Below, one piece after another: positions 7,749 to 16,333 of a DNA stretch of 64,000 nucleotides (position 1 is its first letter; each line of letters begins with the position of its first letter). A program made the position numbers and the translations under genes. The notes under the pieces were generated by a model. It was not told the DNA's origin and did not search any database. It worked only from the letters and a program-made list of their open reading frames with translations. Source of the DNA: Azospirillum sp. TSH100 (GTDB taxonomy: Bacteria > Pseudomonadota > Alphaproteobacteria > Azospirillales > Azospirillaceae). The stretch covers positions 124,001 through 188,000 of the forward strand of contig NZ_CP039638.1 in NCBI RefSeq assembly GCF_004923295.1, in the 5' to 3' direction.

Positions 7749-8768
7749 ATGTTCCGCAAACTGCTTCTCGCCACCGGCATCGCCGCCGCCCTGCTGGCTC
7801 CGGTCGCCGGTCTCACGACTGCCGCCGCCCAGGACGTGAAGTCCCGCATCATCCGCTTCGGCTACGGCCTGTCGGAGAACAGCAACCAGGGCCGTGCCGT
7901 CAAGTTCTTCGCCGAGGAAGTCTCCAAGCGCAGCGGCGGCAAGCTGAAGGTGAAGGGCTTCGGCGACAGCAGCCTGGGCAGCGACATGCAGATGCAGAAC
8001 ACGCTGATCGGCGGCGCGCAGGAAATGATGGTGGGCTCCACCGCCACCCTGGTCGGCGTGGTCAAGGATTTCGGCGTCTACGACCTGCCCTTCCTGTTCA
8101 ACAACGAGAAGGAGGCCGATGCCGTCCTGGACGGCCCGTTCGGCGAGAAGCTGATGAAGTCGCTGAGCGACAAGGGGCTGGTCGGGCTGGTCTATTGGGA
8201 GAACGGCTTCCGCAACCTGACCAACAGCAAGCGGCCGATCACCAAGGTCGAGGACATGGGCGGCATCAAGCTGCGCGTGATGCAGAACCCGGTCTACATC
8301 GACATGTTCAACCGCTTCGGCGCCAACGCGGTGCCGCTGGCCTTCTCCGAACTGTTCACCGCGATGGAGACCGGCACGGTCGATGGCCAGGAGAACCCGG
8401 TCACCACCATCCAGTCGTCCAAGTTCTATGAAGTTCAGAAGTATCTGACCATTTCCCGCCACGTCTACAGCCCGTGGATCATGATGGCCAGCAAGCGCTG
8501 GTGGGACGGCCTGTCGGCTGACGAGAAGAAGATCCTGCAGGACGCCGCCGTCGCCTCGCGCGAGTTCGAGCGCAAGGATAGCCGCGAGGCCTCGGCCCAG
8601 AGCGTGGCCTATCTGAAGGAAAAGGGCATGCAGATCAACGAGCTGAGCCCGGCCGAGCTGGAGCGCATGCGCGAGATGGTCAAGCCCGCCTTCGACAAGT
8701 ACGCCGCCGACGGCGGCGCCGAGGTGCTGAAGGATTTGCAGGCGGCCATCGCCGCCGCCCGCAAGTAA
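7749..8768 (+). CDS. TRAP transporter periplasmic solute-binding protein (DctP family)
   Basis: A 339-residue secreted binding protein. The ATG at 7749 has AAGGGAG ten bases upstream; a longer open frame reaching back into dctM is spurious. A signal peptide covers about residues 1-26 (MFRKLLLATGIAAALLAPVAG). The ligand-binding arginine region is GGIKLRVMQNPVY and the SELFTAMETGTVDGQENP motif typical of DctP/SiaP/YiaO proteins follows. It probably captures gluconate or another sugar acid, judged from the coupled gluconokinase gene; the ligand is not readable from the protein. A GC-rich hairpin follows at 8799-8828. Confidence 0.9.
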   Translation: MFRKLLLATGIAAALLAPVAGLTTAAAQDVKSRIIRFGYGLSENSNQGRAVKFFAEEVSKRSGGKLKVKGFGDSSLGSDMQMQNTLIGGAQEMMVGSTATLVGVVKDFGVYDLPFLFNNEKEADAVLDGPFGEKLMKSLSDKGLVGLVYWENGFRNLTNSKRPITKVEDMGGIKLRVMQNPVYIDMFNRFGANAVPLAFSELFTAMETGTVDGQENPVTTIQSSKFYEVQKYLTISRHVYSPWIMMASKRWWDGLSADEKKILQDAAVASREFERKDSREASAQSVAYLKEKGMQINELSPAELERMREMVKPAFDKYAADGGAEVLKDLQAAIAAARK

Positions 8769-8798
8769 GCGCGGCGACAAAAAAACGATGTAAGTCAA

Positions 8799-8828
8799 GG
8801 GGGTGGACCGGGAGACTGGTCCGCCCCC
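8799..8828 (+). terminator. hairpin after the TRAP operon
   Basis: GGGGGTGGACC pairs with GGTCCGCCCCC around an eight-base loop (one G-T pair). Only TT follows, so it may be a weak intrinsic terminator or an mRNA 3'-end stabiliser. Confidence 0.5.
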
Positions 8829-9063
8829 TTCGCGTTCGCGCGCGATGGGGCCGTGGAGATCCCAGATGGCGGGGGCGGGAAGACCTGTGGTCTGAAAACC
8901 GGTCACGCCTTGGTATCGGTTGAAAAGTTCAGTGTTTCAATCATAAGGATATATTGTTACATGTTTGTGGAATTTTTTGGAACTTAAGGGCGTTTTGCGT
9001 GGACCTATGCGTCAGTCCTAAGCAATAGATATATCACCTGTTGGATTATATTCGGAGTCGGTG
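8829..9063. promoter_or_regulatory. upstream region of chemoreceptor gene 1
   Basis: A 235-base gap that becomes AT-rich from about 8915. It contains an inverted repeat TTGAAA-N9-TTTCAA at 8920-8940 and GGAG six bases before the ATG at 9064. No promoter boxes can be fixed with confidence, and no small gene is seen. Confidence 0.35.
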
Positions 9064-11148
9064 ATGTTCAAAAAGTTGCCGTTGGTCAGCAAGCTGGTGC
9101 TGGCGATCGGTCTGGTTCTGGCTGTCGGGCTTGGGGTTGGAACGGTTGTGATCTCCTCCAAGAGTGGGGCCGACACCGACGCGTTGTCCTTCAAGGTTGG
9201 AGATGAGGTGGGCAAGTACCATGCCGCGGTCGTCGAACGCCGGCTGGAAGACTCCCTGGACGTCAGCCGACAGATGAGGACCACTCTGTTAAGCCTGAAG
9301 CGAAGCGGTGTCGTCGATCGCGCCACGTTGAACGACTGGCTGAAGGCGACGCTGGAGGCCAACGAGAATCTGCTCGCCGTTTGGATCGGGATGGAGCCGA
9401 ATGCGCTGGACGGCAAGGACGCCGCCTTCGTCAACAGTCCCGGCTCCGATGCCACCGGCCGCTTCATCTCCTATTGGAACCGTGGTGGCGGCCAGATCCA
9501 TCTGGAGCCGATGACCGATTACGACAATCCGGGACCGGCAGGGCTTTACTACCAGCAGGCCAAGCGAACCGGCAGGGAGGTGATCGTCGAGCCCTACAGC
9601 TATATGGTTGCCGGCAAGAATGTCCTGATGGTTTCGCTGGTGGTGCCCATCGTCGAGAGCGGCAAGGTGATCGGTGTCGCCGGTGTCGACATCGCCACCG
9701 ACGAGATCTGGAGCGAGTTGAAGACCGCCAGGCCCTTCGGGACGGGGTCGGTCTTCCTGATTTCCAACGGCGGGCTGTGGGCGGGCTACAGCAACGCCGA
9801 CCATCTGGGCAAGCCGATCCTCCAGACCAACCAGCGCCTGCAGGCGGCGATGCCGGCAATCCGCGAGGGCAAGGCTTTCGCCCATTTCTCGATGTCGGCG
9901 AGCCTGAACACCGAGGTCAAGCAGCTGTTCCAGCCCGTCATGGTCGGAAACACCGGCACGCCCTGGTCTGTGCTGATCAATCTGCCGATGAATCAGGTGG
10001 AAGTGCCGAAGCGGGAGCTGACGCATTTCATCGCCATCGGCGCGGTGCTGCTGACCGCTGCGCTGCTGCTGGCTCTGTGGGTGACCAGCCGCGTCGTGAT
10101 CGGCCAGCCTCTGCGCCGGATCATCGCCACGATCCAGGCGCTGACCGCCGGCCGGCGTGACGTGGAGGTGGCCGACCGCGACCGCGCCGACGAGATCGGC
10201 GCCATCAACCAGGCGCTCCAGCTGTTCAAGGAGAATGCCGGCCGCGTCGCCGAGATGGAGGAGCAGCGCCGCCTGGACGAGCAGCGCGCCGCCGAACAGC
10301 GCAAACAGGAGCTGGCCCGGCTGGCCGACCGCTTCGAGGGTACGGTCGGCGACGTCGTCGCCAATGTAGCCCGGCAGGCCGAGGCGATCCGCACCGATTC
10401 GGAGGGGCTGTCGGCGATCGCCGAGCAGACCAACGCCCAGGCTTCCGCCGTCGCCAGCGCCGCCGACATCGCCAGCGGCAATGTGCAGACGGTGGCCGCC
10501 GCAGCGGAGGAGCTGGCCCATTCGATCGAGGAGATCAACCAGCGCATCGCCGCCTCGTCCCGCATGGCGAACGACGCGGTGGGCGAGGTCGAGAAGACGA
10601 ACGGCACGGTGGCCGGTCTGGCCGAAGCGGCGCAGAAGATCGGCGATGTGGTGAATCTGATCCAGTCGATCGCCGGCCAGACCAACCTGCTGGCGCTGAA
10701 CGCCACCATCGAGGCGGCACGGGCGGGGGAGGCCGGCAAGGGCTTCGCCGTCGTGGCGTCGGAGGTGAAGAATCTCGCCAGCCAGACGGCCAAGGCGACC
10801 GAGGAGATCGCTGCCCAGATCGGTGAAATCCAGGCGGTCAGCGGCAATGCCGTCGGCGCCATCCAGGCCATCGGCCAGACCATCCTCGGCATCAGCGAGA
10901 CGGTCACCGCCGTCGCCGCCGCCGCGGAGGAGCAGGGGGCGGCGACCCGCGAGATCAGCCGCAACGTCCAGCAGGCCGCCACCGGCACCCGCGAGGTGTC
11001 GACCAACATCGATGGCGTCACCCGTGCCGCCAGCGAGACCGGCAGCATGGCTGCCCAGGCCCGCGCGGCGGCCGACACGCTGTCGCACCAGTCTGCCCAG
11101 CTGCGCGGCGAGGTGCAGCGCTTCGTGGCGACGATCCGCGAGGGGTGA
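9064..11148 (+). CDS. methyl-accepting chemotaxis protein, dCache-type sensor
   Basis: A 694-residue transmembrane chemoreceptor. Order: membrane helix at about 10-31, a periplasmic double-Cache-like ligand domain to about 318 (note AVWIGMEPNALDGKDAAF and the YYQQAKRTGREVIVEPYSY loop), a second helix at about 320-342, a HAMP linker to about 400, then the MCP signalling domain with the conserved tip near 539 (QTNLLALNATIEAARAGEAG). The receptor senses a periplasmic ligand and controls CheA. The ATG at 9064 is preferred over the GTG at 9061 because GGAG is six bases upstream of the ATG. It lies between the gluconate-type and protocatechuate operons, so a sugar acid or aromatic ligand is possible, but nothing in the sequence proves it. 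Confidence 0.92.
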   Translation: MFKKLPLVSKLVLAIGLVLAVGLGVGTVVISSKSGADTDALSFKVGDEVGKYHAAVVERRLEDSLDVSRQMRTTLLSLKRSGVVDRATLNDWLKATLEANENLLAVWIGMEPNALDGKDAAFVNSPGSDATGRFISYWNRGGGQIHLEPMTDYDNPGPAGLYYQQAKRTGREVIVEPYSYMVAGKNVLMVSLVVPIVESGKVIGVAGVDIATDEIWSELKTARPFGTGSVFLISNGGLWAGYSNADHLGKPILQTNQRLQAAMPAIREGKAFAHFSMSASLNTEVKQLFQPVMVGNTGTPWSVLINLPMNQVEVPKRELTHFIAIGAVLLTAALLLALWVTSRVVIGQPLRRIIATIQALTAGRRDVEVADRDRADEIGAINQALQLFKENAGRVAEMEEQRRLDEQRAAEQRKQELARLADRFEGTVGDVVANVARQAEAIRTDSEGLSAIAEQTNAQASAVASAADIASGNVQTVAAAAEELAHSIEEINQRIAASSRMANDAVGEVEKTNGTVAGLAEAAQKIGDVVNLIQSIAGQTNLLALNATIEAARAGEAGKGFAVVASEVKNLASQTAKATEEIAAQIGEIQAVSGNAVGAIQAIGQTILGISETVTAVAAAAEEQGAATREISRNVQQAATGTREVSTNIDGVTRAASETGSMAAQARAAADTLSHQSAQLRGEVQRFVATIREG

Positions 11149-11157
11149 GGGGAGTGG

Positions 11158-11181
11158 GGGAGTCGCCGGTCGGCGACTCCC
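11158..11181. terminator. hairpin between convergent MCP and pcaG
   Basis: GGGAGTCGCCG and CGGCGACTCCC form an almost loop-free 11-base inverted repeat between the convergent ends of the chemoreceptor and pcaG. No T-run is seen on either side. A bidirectional stop or mRNA end structure is likely. Confidence 0.5.
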
Positions 11182-11187
11182 TCCTGC

Positions 11188-11745
11188 TCAGCAGTCGAAG
11201 AACACCGTCTCCCTGTCGCCCTGCAGGCGGATGTCGAAGCGGTAGACCACCCCGCCCGCCAGTTCGGTGCGCGTTGCGATCAGGGTGTCGCGGCGGTCGG
11301 CCGGGACGCTCGCCAGCACCGGGTCGGACCCGTTCGCCGCCGCCTCGTCGGAGAAATGCAGGCGGGTGAAGGCGTGGCTCAGCATGCCGCGGGCGAACAC
11401 CGTCACCGCGATGTGCGGAGCATGGCCTTCGTCGCAGGCGCCGGGCTTCACCGTGTCGAAGAAGAAATAGCCCTCGTCGTTGGTGCCGCAGCGGCCGAAG
11501 CCGGCCGCACCGGGGGCATGGCGGCCGTCGGCGCCGGCCTGCCAGATCTCCACAACGCAGTCGCGGATCGGGGCGCCCTCGCCATCGGTGACCACGCCTT
11601 CGATGCGGATGTGCTCGCCGGGGGTGTCGCGGCTGGCCAGCCGGTTGGTCGCCAGCGGGCGGCGGCCGTAGAGTTCCGGCGTCCAGGCATAGGCGAAATA
11701 GGGGCCGACGGTCTGGGACGGGGTCTGTTTCAGCAACTGGCTCAT
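11188..11745 (-). CDS. pcaG: protocatechuate 3,4-dioxygenase alpha subunit
   Basis: A 185-residue intradiol dioxygenase subunit. With PcaH it opens the ring of protocatechuate between the two hydroxyls, giving 3-carboxy-cis,cis-muconate. The N-terminus (LKQTPSQTVGPYFAYAWTP) and the core stretch CVVEIWQAGADGRH match the alpha chain, which has the dioxygenase fold but lacks the iron ligands; those lie in PcaH. It starts five bases after the pcaH stop and is the last gene of the pca operon. The length is slightly below the usual alpha chain of about 200 residues. It is cytosolic. Confidence 0.95.
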   Translation of the reverse strand: MSQLLKQTPSQTVGPYFAYAWTPELYGRRPLATNRLASRDTPGEHIRIEGVVTDGEGAPIRDCVVEIWQAGADGRHAPGAAGFGRCGTNDEGYFFFDTVKPGACDEGHAPHIAVTVFARGMLSHAFTRLHFSDEAAANGSDPVLASVPADRRDTLIATRTELAGGVVYRFDIRLQGDRETVFFDC

Positions 11746-11750
11746 GGGAA

Positions 11751-12473
11751 TCAGCCCTCCATCGGCGTGGCTTGGCGTCCGCGCAGGACGATGTCGAATT
11801 CATAGCCGAGCGCCCACACCGGCTCGGTCACGTCGATGGAGAAGCGGGAGATCAGCAGCTCGCGCGCTCCCTCCGGCACGCCGTTGTAGATGGGGTCGAG
11901 CGGCAGCAGCGGATCGCCCGGGAAATACATCTGGGTGACCAGACGGGTCAGGAAGGACGGCCCGAACAGCGAGAAATGGATGTGCGCCGGACGCCAGGCA
12001 TTGTGGTGGTTGCCCCAGGGATAGGCGCCGGGCTTGATCGTGGTGAAGCGGTAGCGCCCCTCCGCATCGGTGATGCAGCGGCCGGCGCCGAAGAAGTTGG
12101 GGTCGAGCGGCGCGTCATGCTGGTCCCAGCGGTGGACGTAGCGACCGCAGGCGTTGGCCTGCCAGATCTCCAGCAGCGTGTGCGGCACCGGTCGGCCGTC
12201 CTCGTCCAGCACGCGGCCGGTGACGATGATGCGCTCGCCGATGGGCTCGCCGTTGACGCGGCCGTTCTTGGTCAGGTCGCTGTCCAGCGGCGCCAGGCTG
12301 TCATGGCCGAACACCGGGCCGGTGCGGACCGACAGCGCCTGCTTCATCGGGATCAGCGGCTTGGACGGCGAGCGCAGCACCGTCGATTTGTAGAGCGGCG
12401 ACAGGTAGGGCGGGTGTTGCGCCCAATCGCGCGGGCGGAAATCGCCCTCCGGCTGGTGAACGGCTGTGTCCAT
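11751..12473 (-). CDS. pcaH: protocatechuate 3,4-dioxygenase beta subunit
   Basis: A 240-residue catalytic subunit of the Fe(III) intradiol dioxygenase. The four iron ligands expected from the Pseudomonas enzyme are visible: Y112 (GRYVHRWDQHD), Y151 (KPGAYPWGNHHNAW), and H164 and H166 (RPAHIHFSLFG). Length is normal. It is followed at five bases by pcaG and preceded at 24 bases by pcaB, all leftward. The subunit pair assembles into a large (alpha-beta) oligomer in known relatives. Confidence 0.96.
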   Translation of the reverse strand: MDTAVHQPEGDFRPRDWAQHPPYLSPLYKSTVLRSPSKPLIPMKQALSVRTGPVFGHDSLAPLDSDLTKNGRVNGEPIGERIIVTGRVLDEDGRPVPHTLLEIWQANACGRYVHRWDQHDAPLDPNFFGAGRCITDAEGRYRFTTIKPGAYPWGNHHNAWRPAHIHFSLFGPSFLTRLVTQMYFPGDPLLPLDPIYNGVPEGARELLISRFSIDVTEPVWALGYEFDIVLRGRQATPMEG

Positions 12474-12497
12474 TGCGGGTGTCCTCCTTGGCGGCGG

Positions 12498-13889
12498 TCA
12501 GTTGTGCTGACGCTGTTGGGAATTGTGGCCAGGTGTGTTTTTGTGATCGTCCAGCACGCGGTCGATGAAATGGGCGGCGGAACCGGTGTAGCGCAGCGGG
12601 TCGAACAGGCGGTCGAGCGCCTCGGCGCCCAGCGCCTGCATCACCTCGGCATCCTCGGCCAGCACGTCGCGCAACGGGCGGGCGGCTTCGGCGGCTCGGC
12701 GGCTGGCCTCCGCCACGCGGGAATGGGCGGCCATGCGGCCCATGCGGTCGCCCAGCGCCATGGTCACCGCCTCCGCCAGGATCAGGCCGCGGGTCAGGTC
12801 GAGGTTGGCGCGCATGCGCTCCGCGTCGATGGTCAGGCCGGCGACGGTCTCGCGGGCATGGCGGGCGGCGCCGGCGACGAGGCGGCAGAGGTCGGGCAGC
12901 GCCTGCCACTCGGCATGCCAGCCGCCGAGGCCGCGCTCATGTTCCTGCACCTGGGCGGCCAGCAGCCCGCCGACCAGGGCCGGGGCGCGGATGGCGGTGG
13001 AGAGCAGCACGGCGCAGGACACCGGGTTGCGCTTGTGCGGCATGGTGGAGGAACCGCCACGGCCGGGGCCGCCGGGCTCGAAGGCTTCGCCGACCTCCAT
13101 CTGCATCATCAGCGAGATGTCGCGGCCGAGCGTGCCCAGCGTGCCGGCGAGGATGCCGAGGGCCGAGGCCGGTTCGGTGACGCGGTCGCGGCTGGCATGC
13201 CAGGGCAGGGCGGGCAGGGGCAGGTCAAGATCCTTCGCCAGGGCCTCCGCCACCGCCGGGCCGGCGTCGCCGAGTGCCGCCAGCGTGCCGGCGGCGCCGC
13301 CGAATTGCAGGGCGAGGCGCTTGCGGGCGGCGGCGATGCGCTGGCGGTCGCGGCCGAGCGCGTCGAGCCAGCCGGCGGCCTTCAGCCCGAAGCTGGTCGG
13401 CAGGGCATGCTGAAGCCAGGTGCGGGCGACCATCGGCGTCGCCCGGTGACGGTCGGCGAGGTCGGCCAGCCCGTCGGCGAGTGCCGCCAGATCGGCGTCC
13501 AGCCCGTCGAGGAAGCGGCGCAGTTGCAGCATCAGGCCGCTGTCCATCGCGTCCTGGCTGGTGGCGCCCCAATGGACGTAGCGGGAAGACTCCTCGTCGG
13601 CGGCCTTCACCACGCGGGTCAGGTGCTTGACCATCGGGATGGCGGTGTTGCCGGCCAGCGCCGCCTCCGCCCCCAGCGCGCCCAGATCGTAAAGCTCCGC
13701 CTTGCAGGCCGCTTCGATGGCCGGGACGGCATGGGCGGGGATGACACCGACCGCCGCCTCCGCCCGTGCCAGCGCCGCCTCGAACTCCAGCATGGCTTGC
13801 AGCCTTGCCGTGGCCGAGAAGGCGTCGGCCGCCGCGTCGCTGGTGAAGAGCGGGTCGAGGAGAGGGTCGGCGTGGTGGGTGGCGGTCAT
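12498..13889 (-). CDS. pcaB: 3-carboxy-cis,cis-muconate cycloisomerase
   Basis: A 463-residue member of the fumarase/argininosuccinate lyase superfamily. It carries the superfamily signature GSSTMPHKRNPV near residues 281-292, the loop that holds the catalytic serine. The enzyme cyclises 3-carboxymuconate to gamma-carboxymuconolactone, the second step after ring opening. Its ATG overlaps the pcaC stop by four bases (ATGA), and pcaH starts 24 bases after its end. Length is usual for PcaB (about 450). The N-terminus HHADPLLDPLFTSDAAADAF fits PcaB rather than adenylosuccinate lyase. Confidence 0.94.
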   Translation of the reverse strand: MTATHHADPLLDPLFTSDAAADAFSATARLQAMLEFEAALARAEAAVGVIPAHAVPAIEAACKAELYDLGALGAEAALAGNTAIPMVKHLTRVVKAADEESSRYVHWGATSQDAMDSGLMLQLRRFLDGLDADLAALADGLADLADRHRATPMVARTWLQHALPTSFGLKAAGWLDALGRDRQRIAAARKRLALQFGGAAGTLAALGDAGPAVAEALAKDLDLPLPALPWHASRDRVTEPASALGILAGTLGTLGRDISLMMQMEVGEAFEPGGPGRGGSSTMPHKRNPVSCAVLLSTAIRAPALVGGLLAAQVQEHERGLGGWHAEWQALPDLCRLVAGAARHARETVAGLTIDAERMRANLDLTRGLILAEAVTMALGDRMGRMAAHSRVAEASRRAAEAARPLRDVLAEDAEVMQALGAEALDRLFDPLRYTGSAAHFIDRVLDDHKNTPGHNSQQRQHN

Positions 13890-14284
13890 CCCTGTTTCCC
13901 GTCCTCTTCGTCCATCTCGGCATAGACGGCGCGGGCCAGTGCTATGGCGTGGTTGGCGGCGGGGATGCCGGCGTAGACGGCGGCCTGCATCAGGATTTCC
14001 TTCACCTCGTCGCGGGTGACGCCGGTGTTGCGGGTGGCGCGGATGTGCAGCTTCAACTCGCCGTCCTTGCCCAGCGCCGCCAGCATGCCGATGGTCAGCA
14101 TGCTGCGCGTCCGGATGTCCAGCCCCGGCCGGGTCCAGATCTGGCCCCAGGCGGTCTTGGTGATGAACTCCTGGAAATCGGCGTCGAAGTCGGTGGCGCG
14201 CTCCAGCGAGCGGTCGACATGGGCGTCGCCGAGGACCGAGCGGCGCACCACCATGCCGCGATCGTACAAGTCCTTGTCGTCCAT
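13886..14284 (-). CDS. pcaC: 4-carboxymuconolactone decarboxylase
   Basis: A 132-residue protein of the CMD/AhpD-like family. It decarboxylates gamma-carboxymuconolactone to beta-ketoadipate enol-lactone. The ATG at 14284 overlaps the last base of the pcaD stop (TAATG); a longer open frame through pcaD in the same direction is not the gene. The stretches DFQEFITKTAWGQIWTRPGL and MLAALGKDGELKLHIRAT are typical of stand-alone PcaC. Unlike some actinobacterial enzymes it is not fused to PcaD, although the two genes touch. Confidence 0.95.
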   Translation of the reverse strand: MDDKDLYDRGMVVRRSVLGDAHVDRSLERATDFDADFQEFITKTAWGQIWTRPGLDIRTRSMLTIGMLAALGKDGELKLHIRATRNTGVTRDEVKEILMQAAVYAGIPAANHAIALARAVYAEMDEEDGKQG

Positions 14285-15081
14285 TAGAGAGTCCTCAGGA
14301 AGCCGTCGATCAGGGCGGCCAGCTCGGCCGGCTTCTCGACGCCGGGGATGTGGGCGGCGCCGGGCAGCAGCTCGAACCGGGCGCCGGGGATGCCGGCGGC
14401 CAGCTCGCGCGCGACCTCGGGCGGGGTTGCCACGTCCTCCGCGCCGCAGATCACCAGGGTGGGGGCGGCGATGGCGGCGTTGGCGGCGCGCAGGTCGGCG
14501 TCGCGGATCGCCATCGAGCAGCCGACATAGCCGTCCTCGGTGGTGCGGGCGACCATGGCGGTGTAGCCGCGGATCTGCTCGGGCCGGCTGTCGCGGAAGG
14601 ATTGGGTGAACCAGCGCGCCATCACCCCATCGGCGATGGCGCCCATGCCGCGGGCGCGGATGGCGGCGATGCGGTCGGCCCAGACCGAGGGGGGGCCGAT
14701 GACGCCGGCGGTGTCGCACAGGATCAGCCCATGCACGCGGTCCGGCGCCTTGACGGCGAGGCGCTGGGCCATCATGCCGCCGATGGACAGGCCGCAGACA
14801 TGGGCGCGTGCGATGCCGAGCGCGTCGAGCAGGCCGGCGGCATCGTCGGCGAGCAGGTCCATGCTGTAGCCGGCCTCTTCGGTGACCGGCGTCACCTGGG
14901 TCAGGCCGTGGCCGCGCATGTCGTAGCGCAGCACGCGGTAACGCTGCGACAGGTGCGGCACCACGGCATCCCAGATATGAAGGCTGGTGCCGATGGAGTT
15001 GGCGAACAGCAGAACCGGCGCATCCGCCGGGCCGGTCAGGTCATAGTGCTGGGTGATGCCGGCGGTTTCGATGAAGGGCAT
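14284..15081 (-). CDS. pcaD: 3-oxoadipate enol-lactonase
   Basis: A 265-residue alpha/beta hydrolase that opens the enol-lactone to 3-oxoadipate. The nucleophile elbow is GLSIGG with S99; an acidic residue of the triad lies in the GAEDVATPP segment near 216, and the histidine is in AAHIPGVEKP near 246. Length is normal. It sits 48 bases after pcaF and overlaps pcaC by one base. Cytosolic. Confidence 0.94.
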   Translation of the reverse strand: MPFIETAGITQHYDLTGPADAPVLLFANSIGTSLHIWDAVVPHLSQRYRVLRYDMRGHGLTQVTPVTEEAGYSMDLLADDAAGLLDALGIARAHVCGLSIGGMMAQRLAVKAPDRVHGLILCDTAGVIGPPSVWADRIAAIRARGMGAIADGVMARWFTQSFRDSRPEQIRGYTAMVARTTEDGYVGCSMAIRDADLRAANAAIAAPTLVICGAEDVATPPEVARELAAGIPGARFELLPGAAHIPGVEKPAELAALIDGFLRTL

Positions 15082-15129
15082 GGAGACTGCCTTCGCTTGT
15101 TGTGGTGCGGGCGCGGTCGGAACCCGAGG

Positions 15130-16329
15130 CTACACCCGCTCGATCATCACCGCGATGCCCTGGCCGACGCCGATGCACATGGTGCAGAGCGCGGTCCGGC
15201 CGCCGGACTGTTCCAGCTGGTAGAGCGCGGTGGTCGCCAGACGGGCGCCGCTGGCCCCCAGAGGGTGGCCGAGCGCGATGGCGCCGCCTTGCGGGTTCAC
15301 ATGGGCGGCGTCGTCCGGCAGGCCAAGCTCGCGCATCACCGCCAGACCCTGGGCGGCGAAGGCCTCGTTCAGCTCGATCAGGTCGATGTCGGCGATGCGG
15401 TGGCCGAGACGTTCCAGCAGCTTGCGGGTGGCCGGGGCCGGGCCGATGCCCATGACGCGCGGCGGCACGCCGGCGGTGGCGCCGCCGACGATGCGGGCGC
15501 GCGGGGTCAGGCCGAAGCGCTTCACCGCCGCTTCCGACGCGATCAGCAGGGCGGCGGAGCCGTCATTGACGCCGGACGCGTTGCCGGCGGTGATGGTGCC
15601 GCCGGGGCGGACGATCGGCTTCAGGGCCGACAGCGCCTCGATGGTGGTGGCGCGGGGGTGCTCGTCGGTCGTCACCACCGTCTCGCCCTTGCGGCTGCGG
15701 ATGGTGACGGGGACGATCTCGCGAGCGAGGCTGCCGTCGGCGATGGCCCGGGCGGCCCGCTCCTGGCTGCGCAGGGCGAAGGCGTCCTGGTCGGCGCGGC
15801 TGATCTTCCAGTCGTCGGCGACATTCTCCGCCGTCTCCGGCATCGAATCGACGCCGTAGGCCGCCTTCATCGCCGGGTTGACGAAGCGCCAGCCGATGGT
15901 GGTGTCGAAGATCTCGGCGGACCGTGAGAAGGGAGCGTCGGCCTTGCCCATGACGAAGGGGGCGCGGCTCATGCTCTCCACCCCGCCGGCGATCATCAGC
16001 TCGGCCTCGCCCGCCTTGATGGCGCGGGCGGCGGTGGCGACGGCGTCGAGGCCGGAGCCGCAGAGACGGTTCATCGTCGTGCCCGGCACCGCGTCGGGCA
16101 ATCCCGCCAGCAGCGCCGACATGCGGGCGACGTTGCGGTTGTCCTCGCCCGCCTGGTTGGCGCAGCCATAGATGACGTCGTCCACCGCGGCCCAGTCGAC
16201 CGAGGGATTCCGCTGCATCAGGGCGCGGATCGGCACGGCGCCGAGATCGTCGGCGCGCACCGACGACAGGGATCCTGCATAGCGGCCGATGGGGGTGCGG
16301 ATGGCGTCGCAGATATAGGCGTCACGCAT
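15130..16329 (-). CDS. pcaF: 3-oxoadipyl-CoA thiolase
   Basis: A 399-residue type I thiolase that splits 3-oxoadipyl-CoA into succinyl-CoA and acetyl-CoA, the last step of the beta-ketoadipate route. The acyl-accepting cysteine is C90 in NRLCGSGLDAV; the histidine region NPQGGAIALGHPLGASGARL is near 339-358 and the second cysteine lies in CTMCIGVGQG near 383. The position between pcaJ (four-base gap) and pcaD makes PcaF more likely than a generic acetyl-CoA acetyltransferase. Confidence 0.94.
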   Translation of the reverse strand: MRDAYICDAIRTPIGRYAGSLSSVRADDLGAVPIRALMQRNPSVDWAAVDDVIYGCANQAGEDNRNVARMSALLAGLPDAVPGTTMNRLCGSGLDAVATAARAIKAGEAELMIAGGVESMSRAPFVMGKADAPFSRSAEIFDTTIGWRFVNPAMKAAYGVDSMPETAENVADDWKISRADQDAFALRSQERAARAIADGSLAREIVPVTIRSRKGETVVTTDEHPRATTIEALSALKPIVRPGGTITAGNASGVNDGSAALLIASEAAVKRFGLTPRARIVGGATAGVPPRVMGIGPAPATRKLLERLGHRIADIDLIELNEAFAAQGLAVMRELGLPDDAAHVNPQGGAIALGHPLGASGARLATTALYQLEQSGGRTALCTMCIGVGQGIAVMIERV

Positions 16330-16333
16330 GGTC

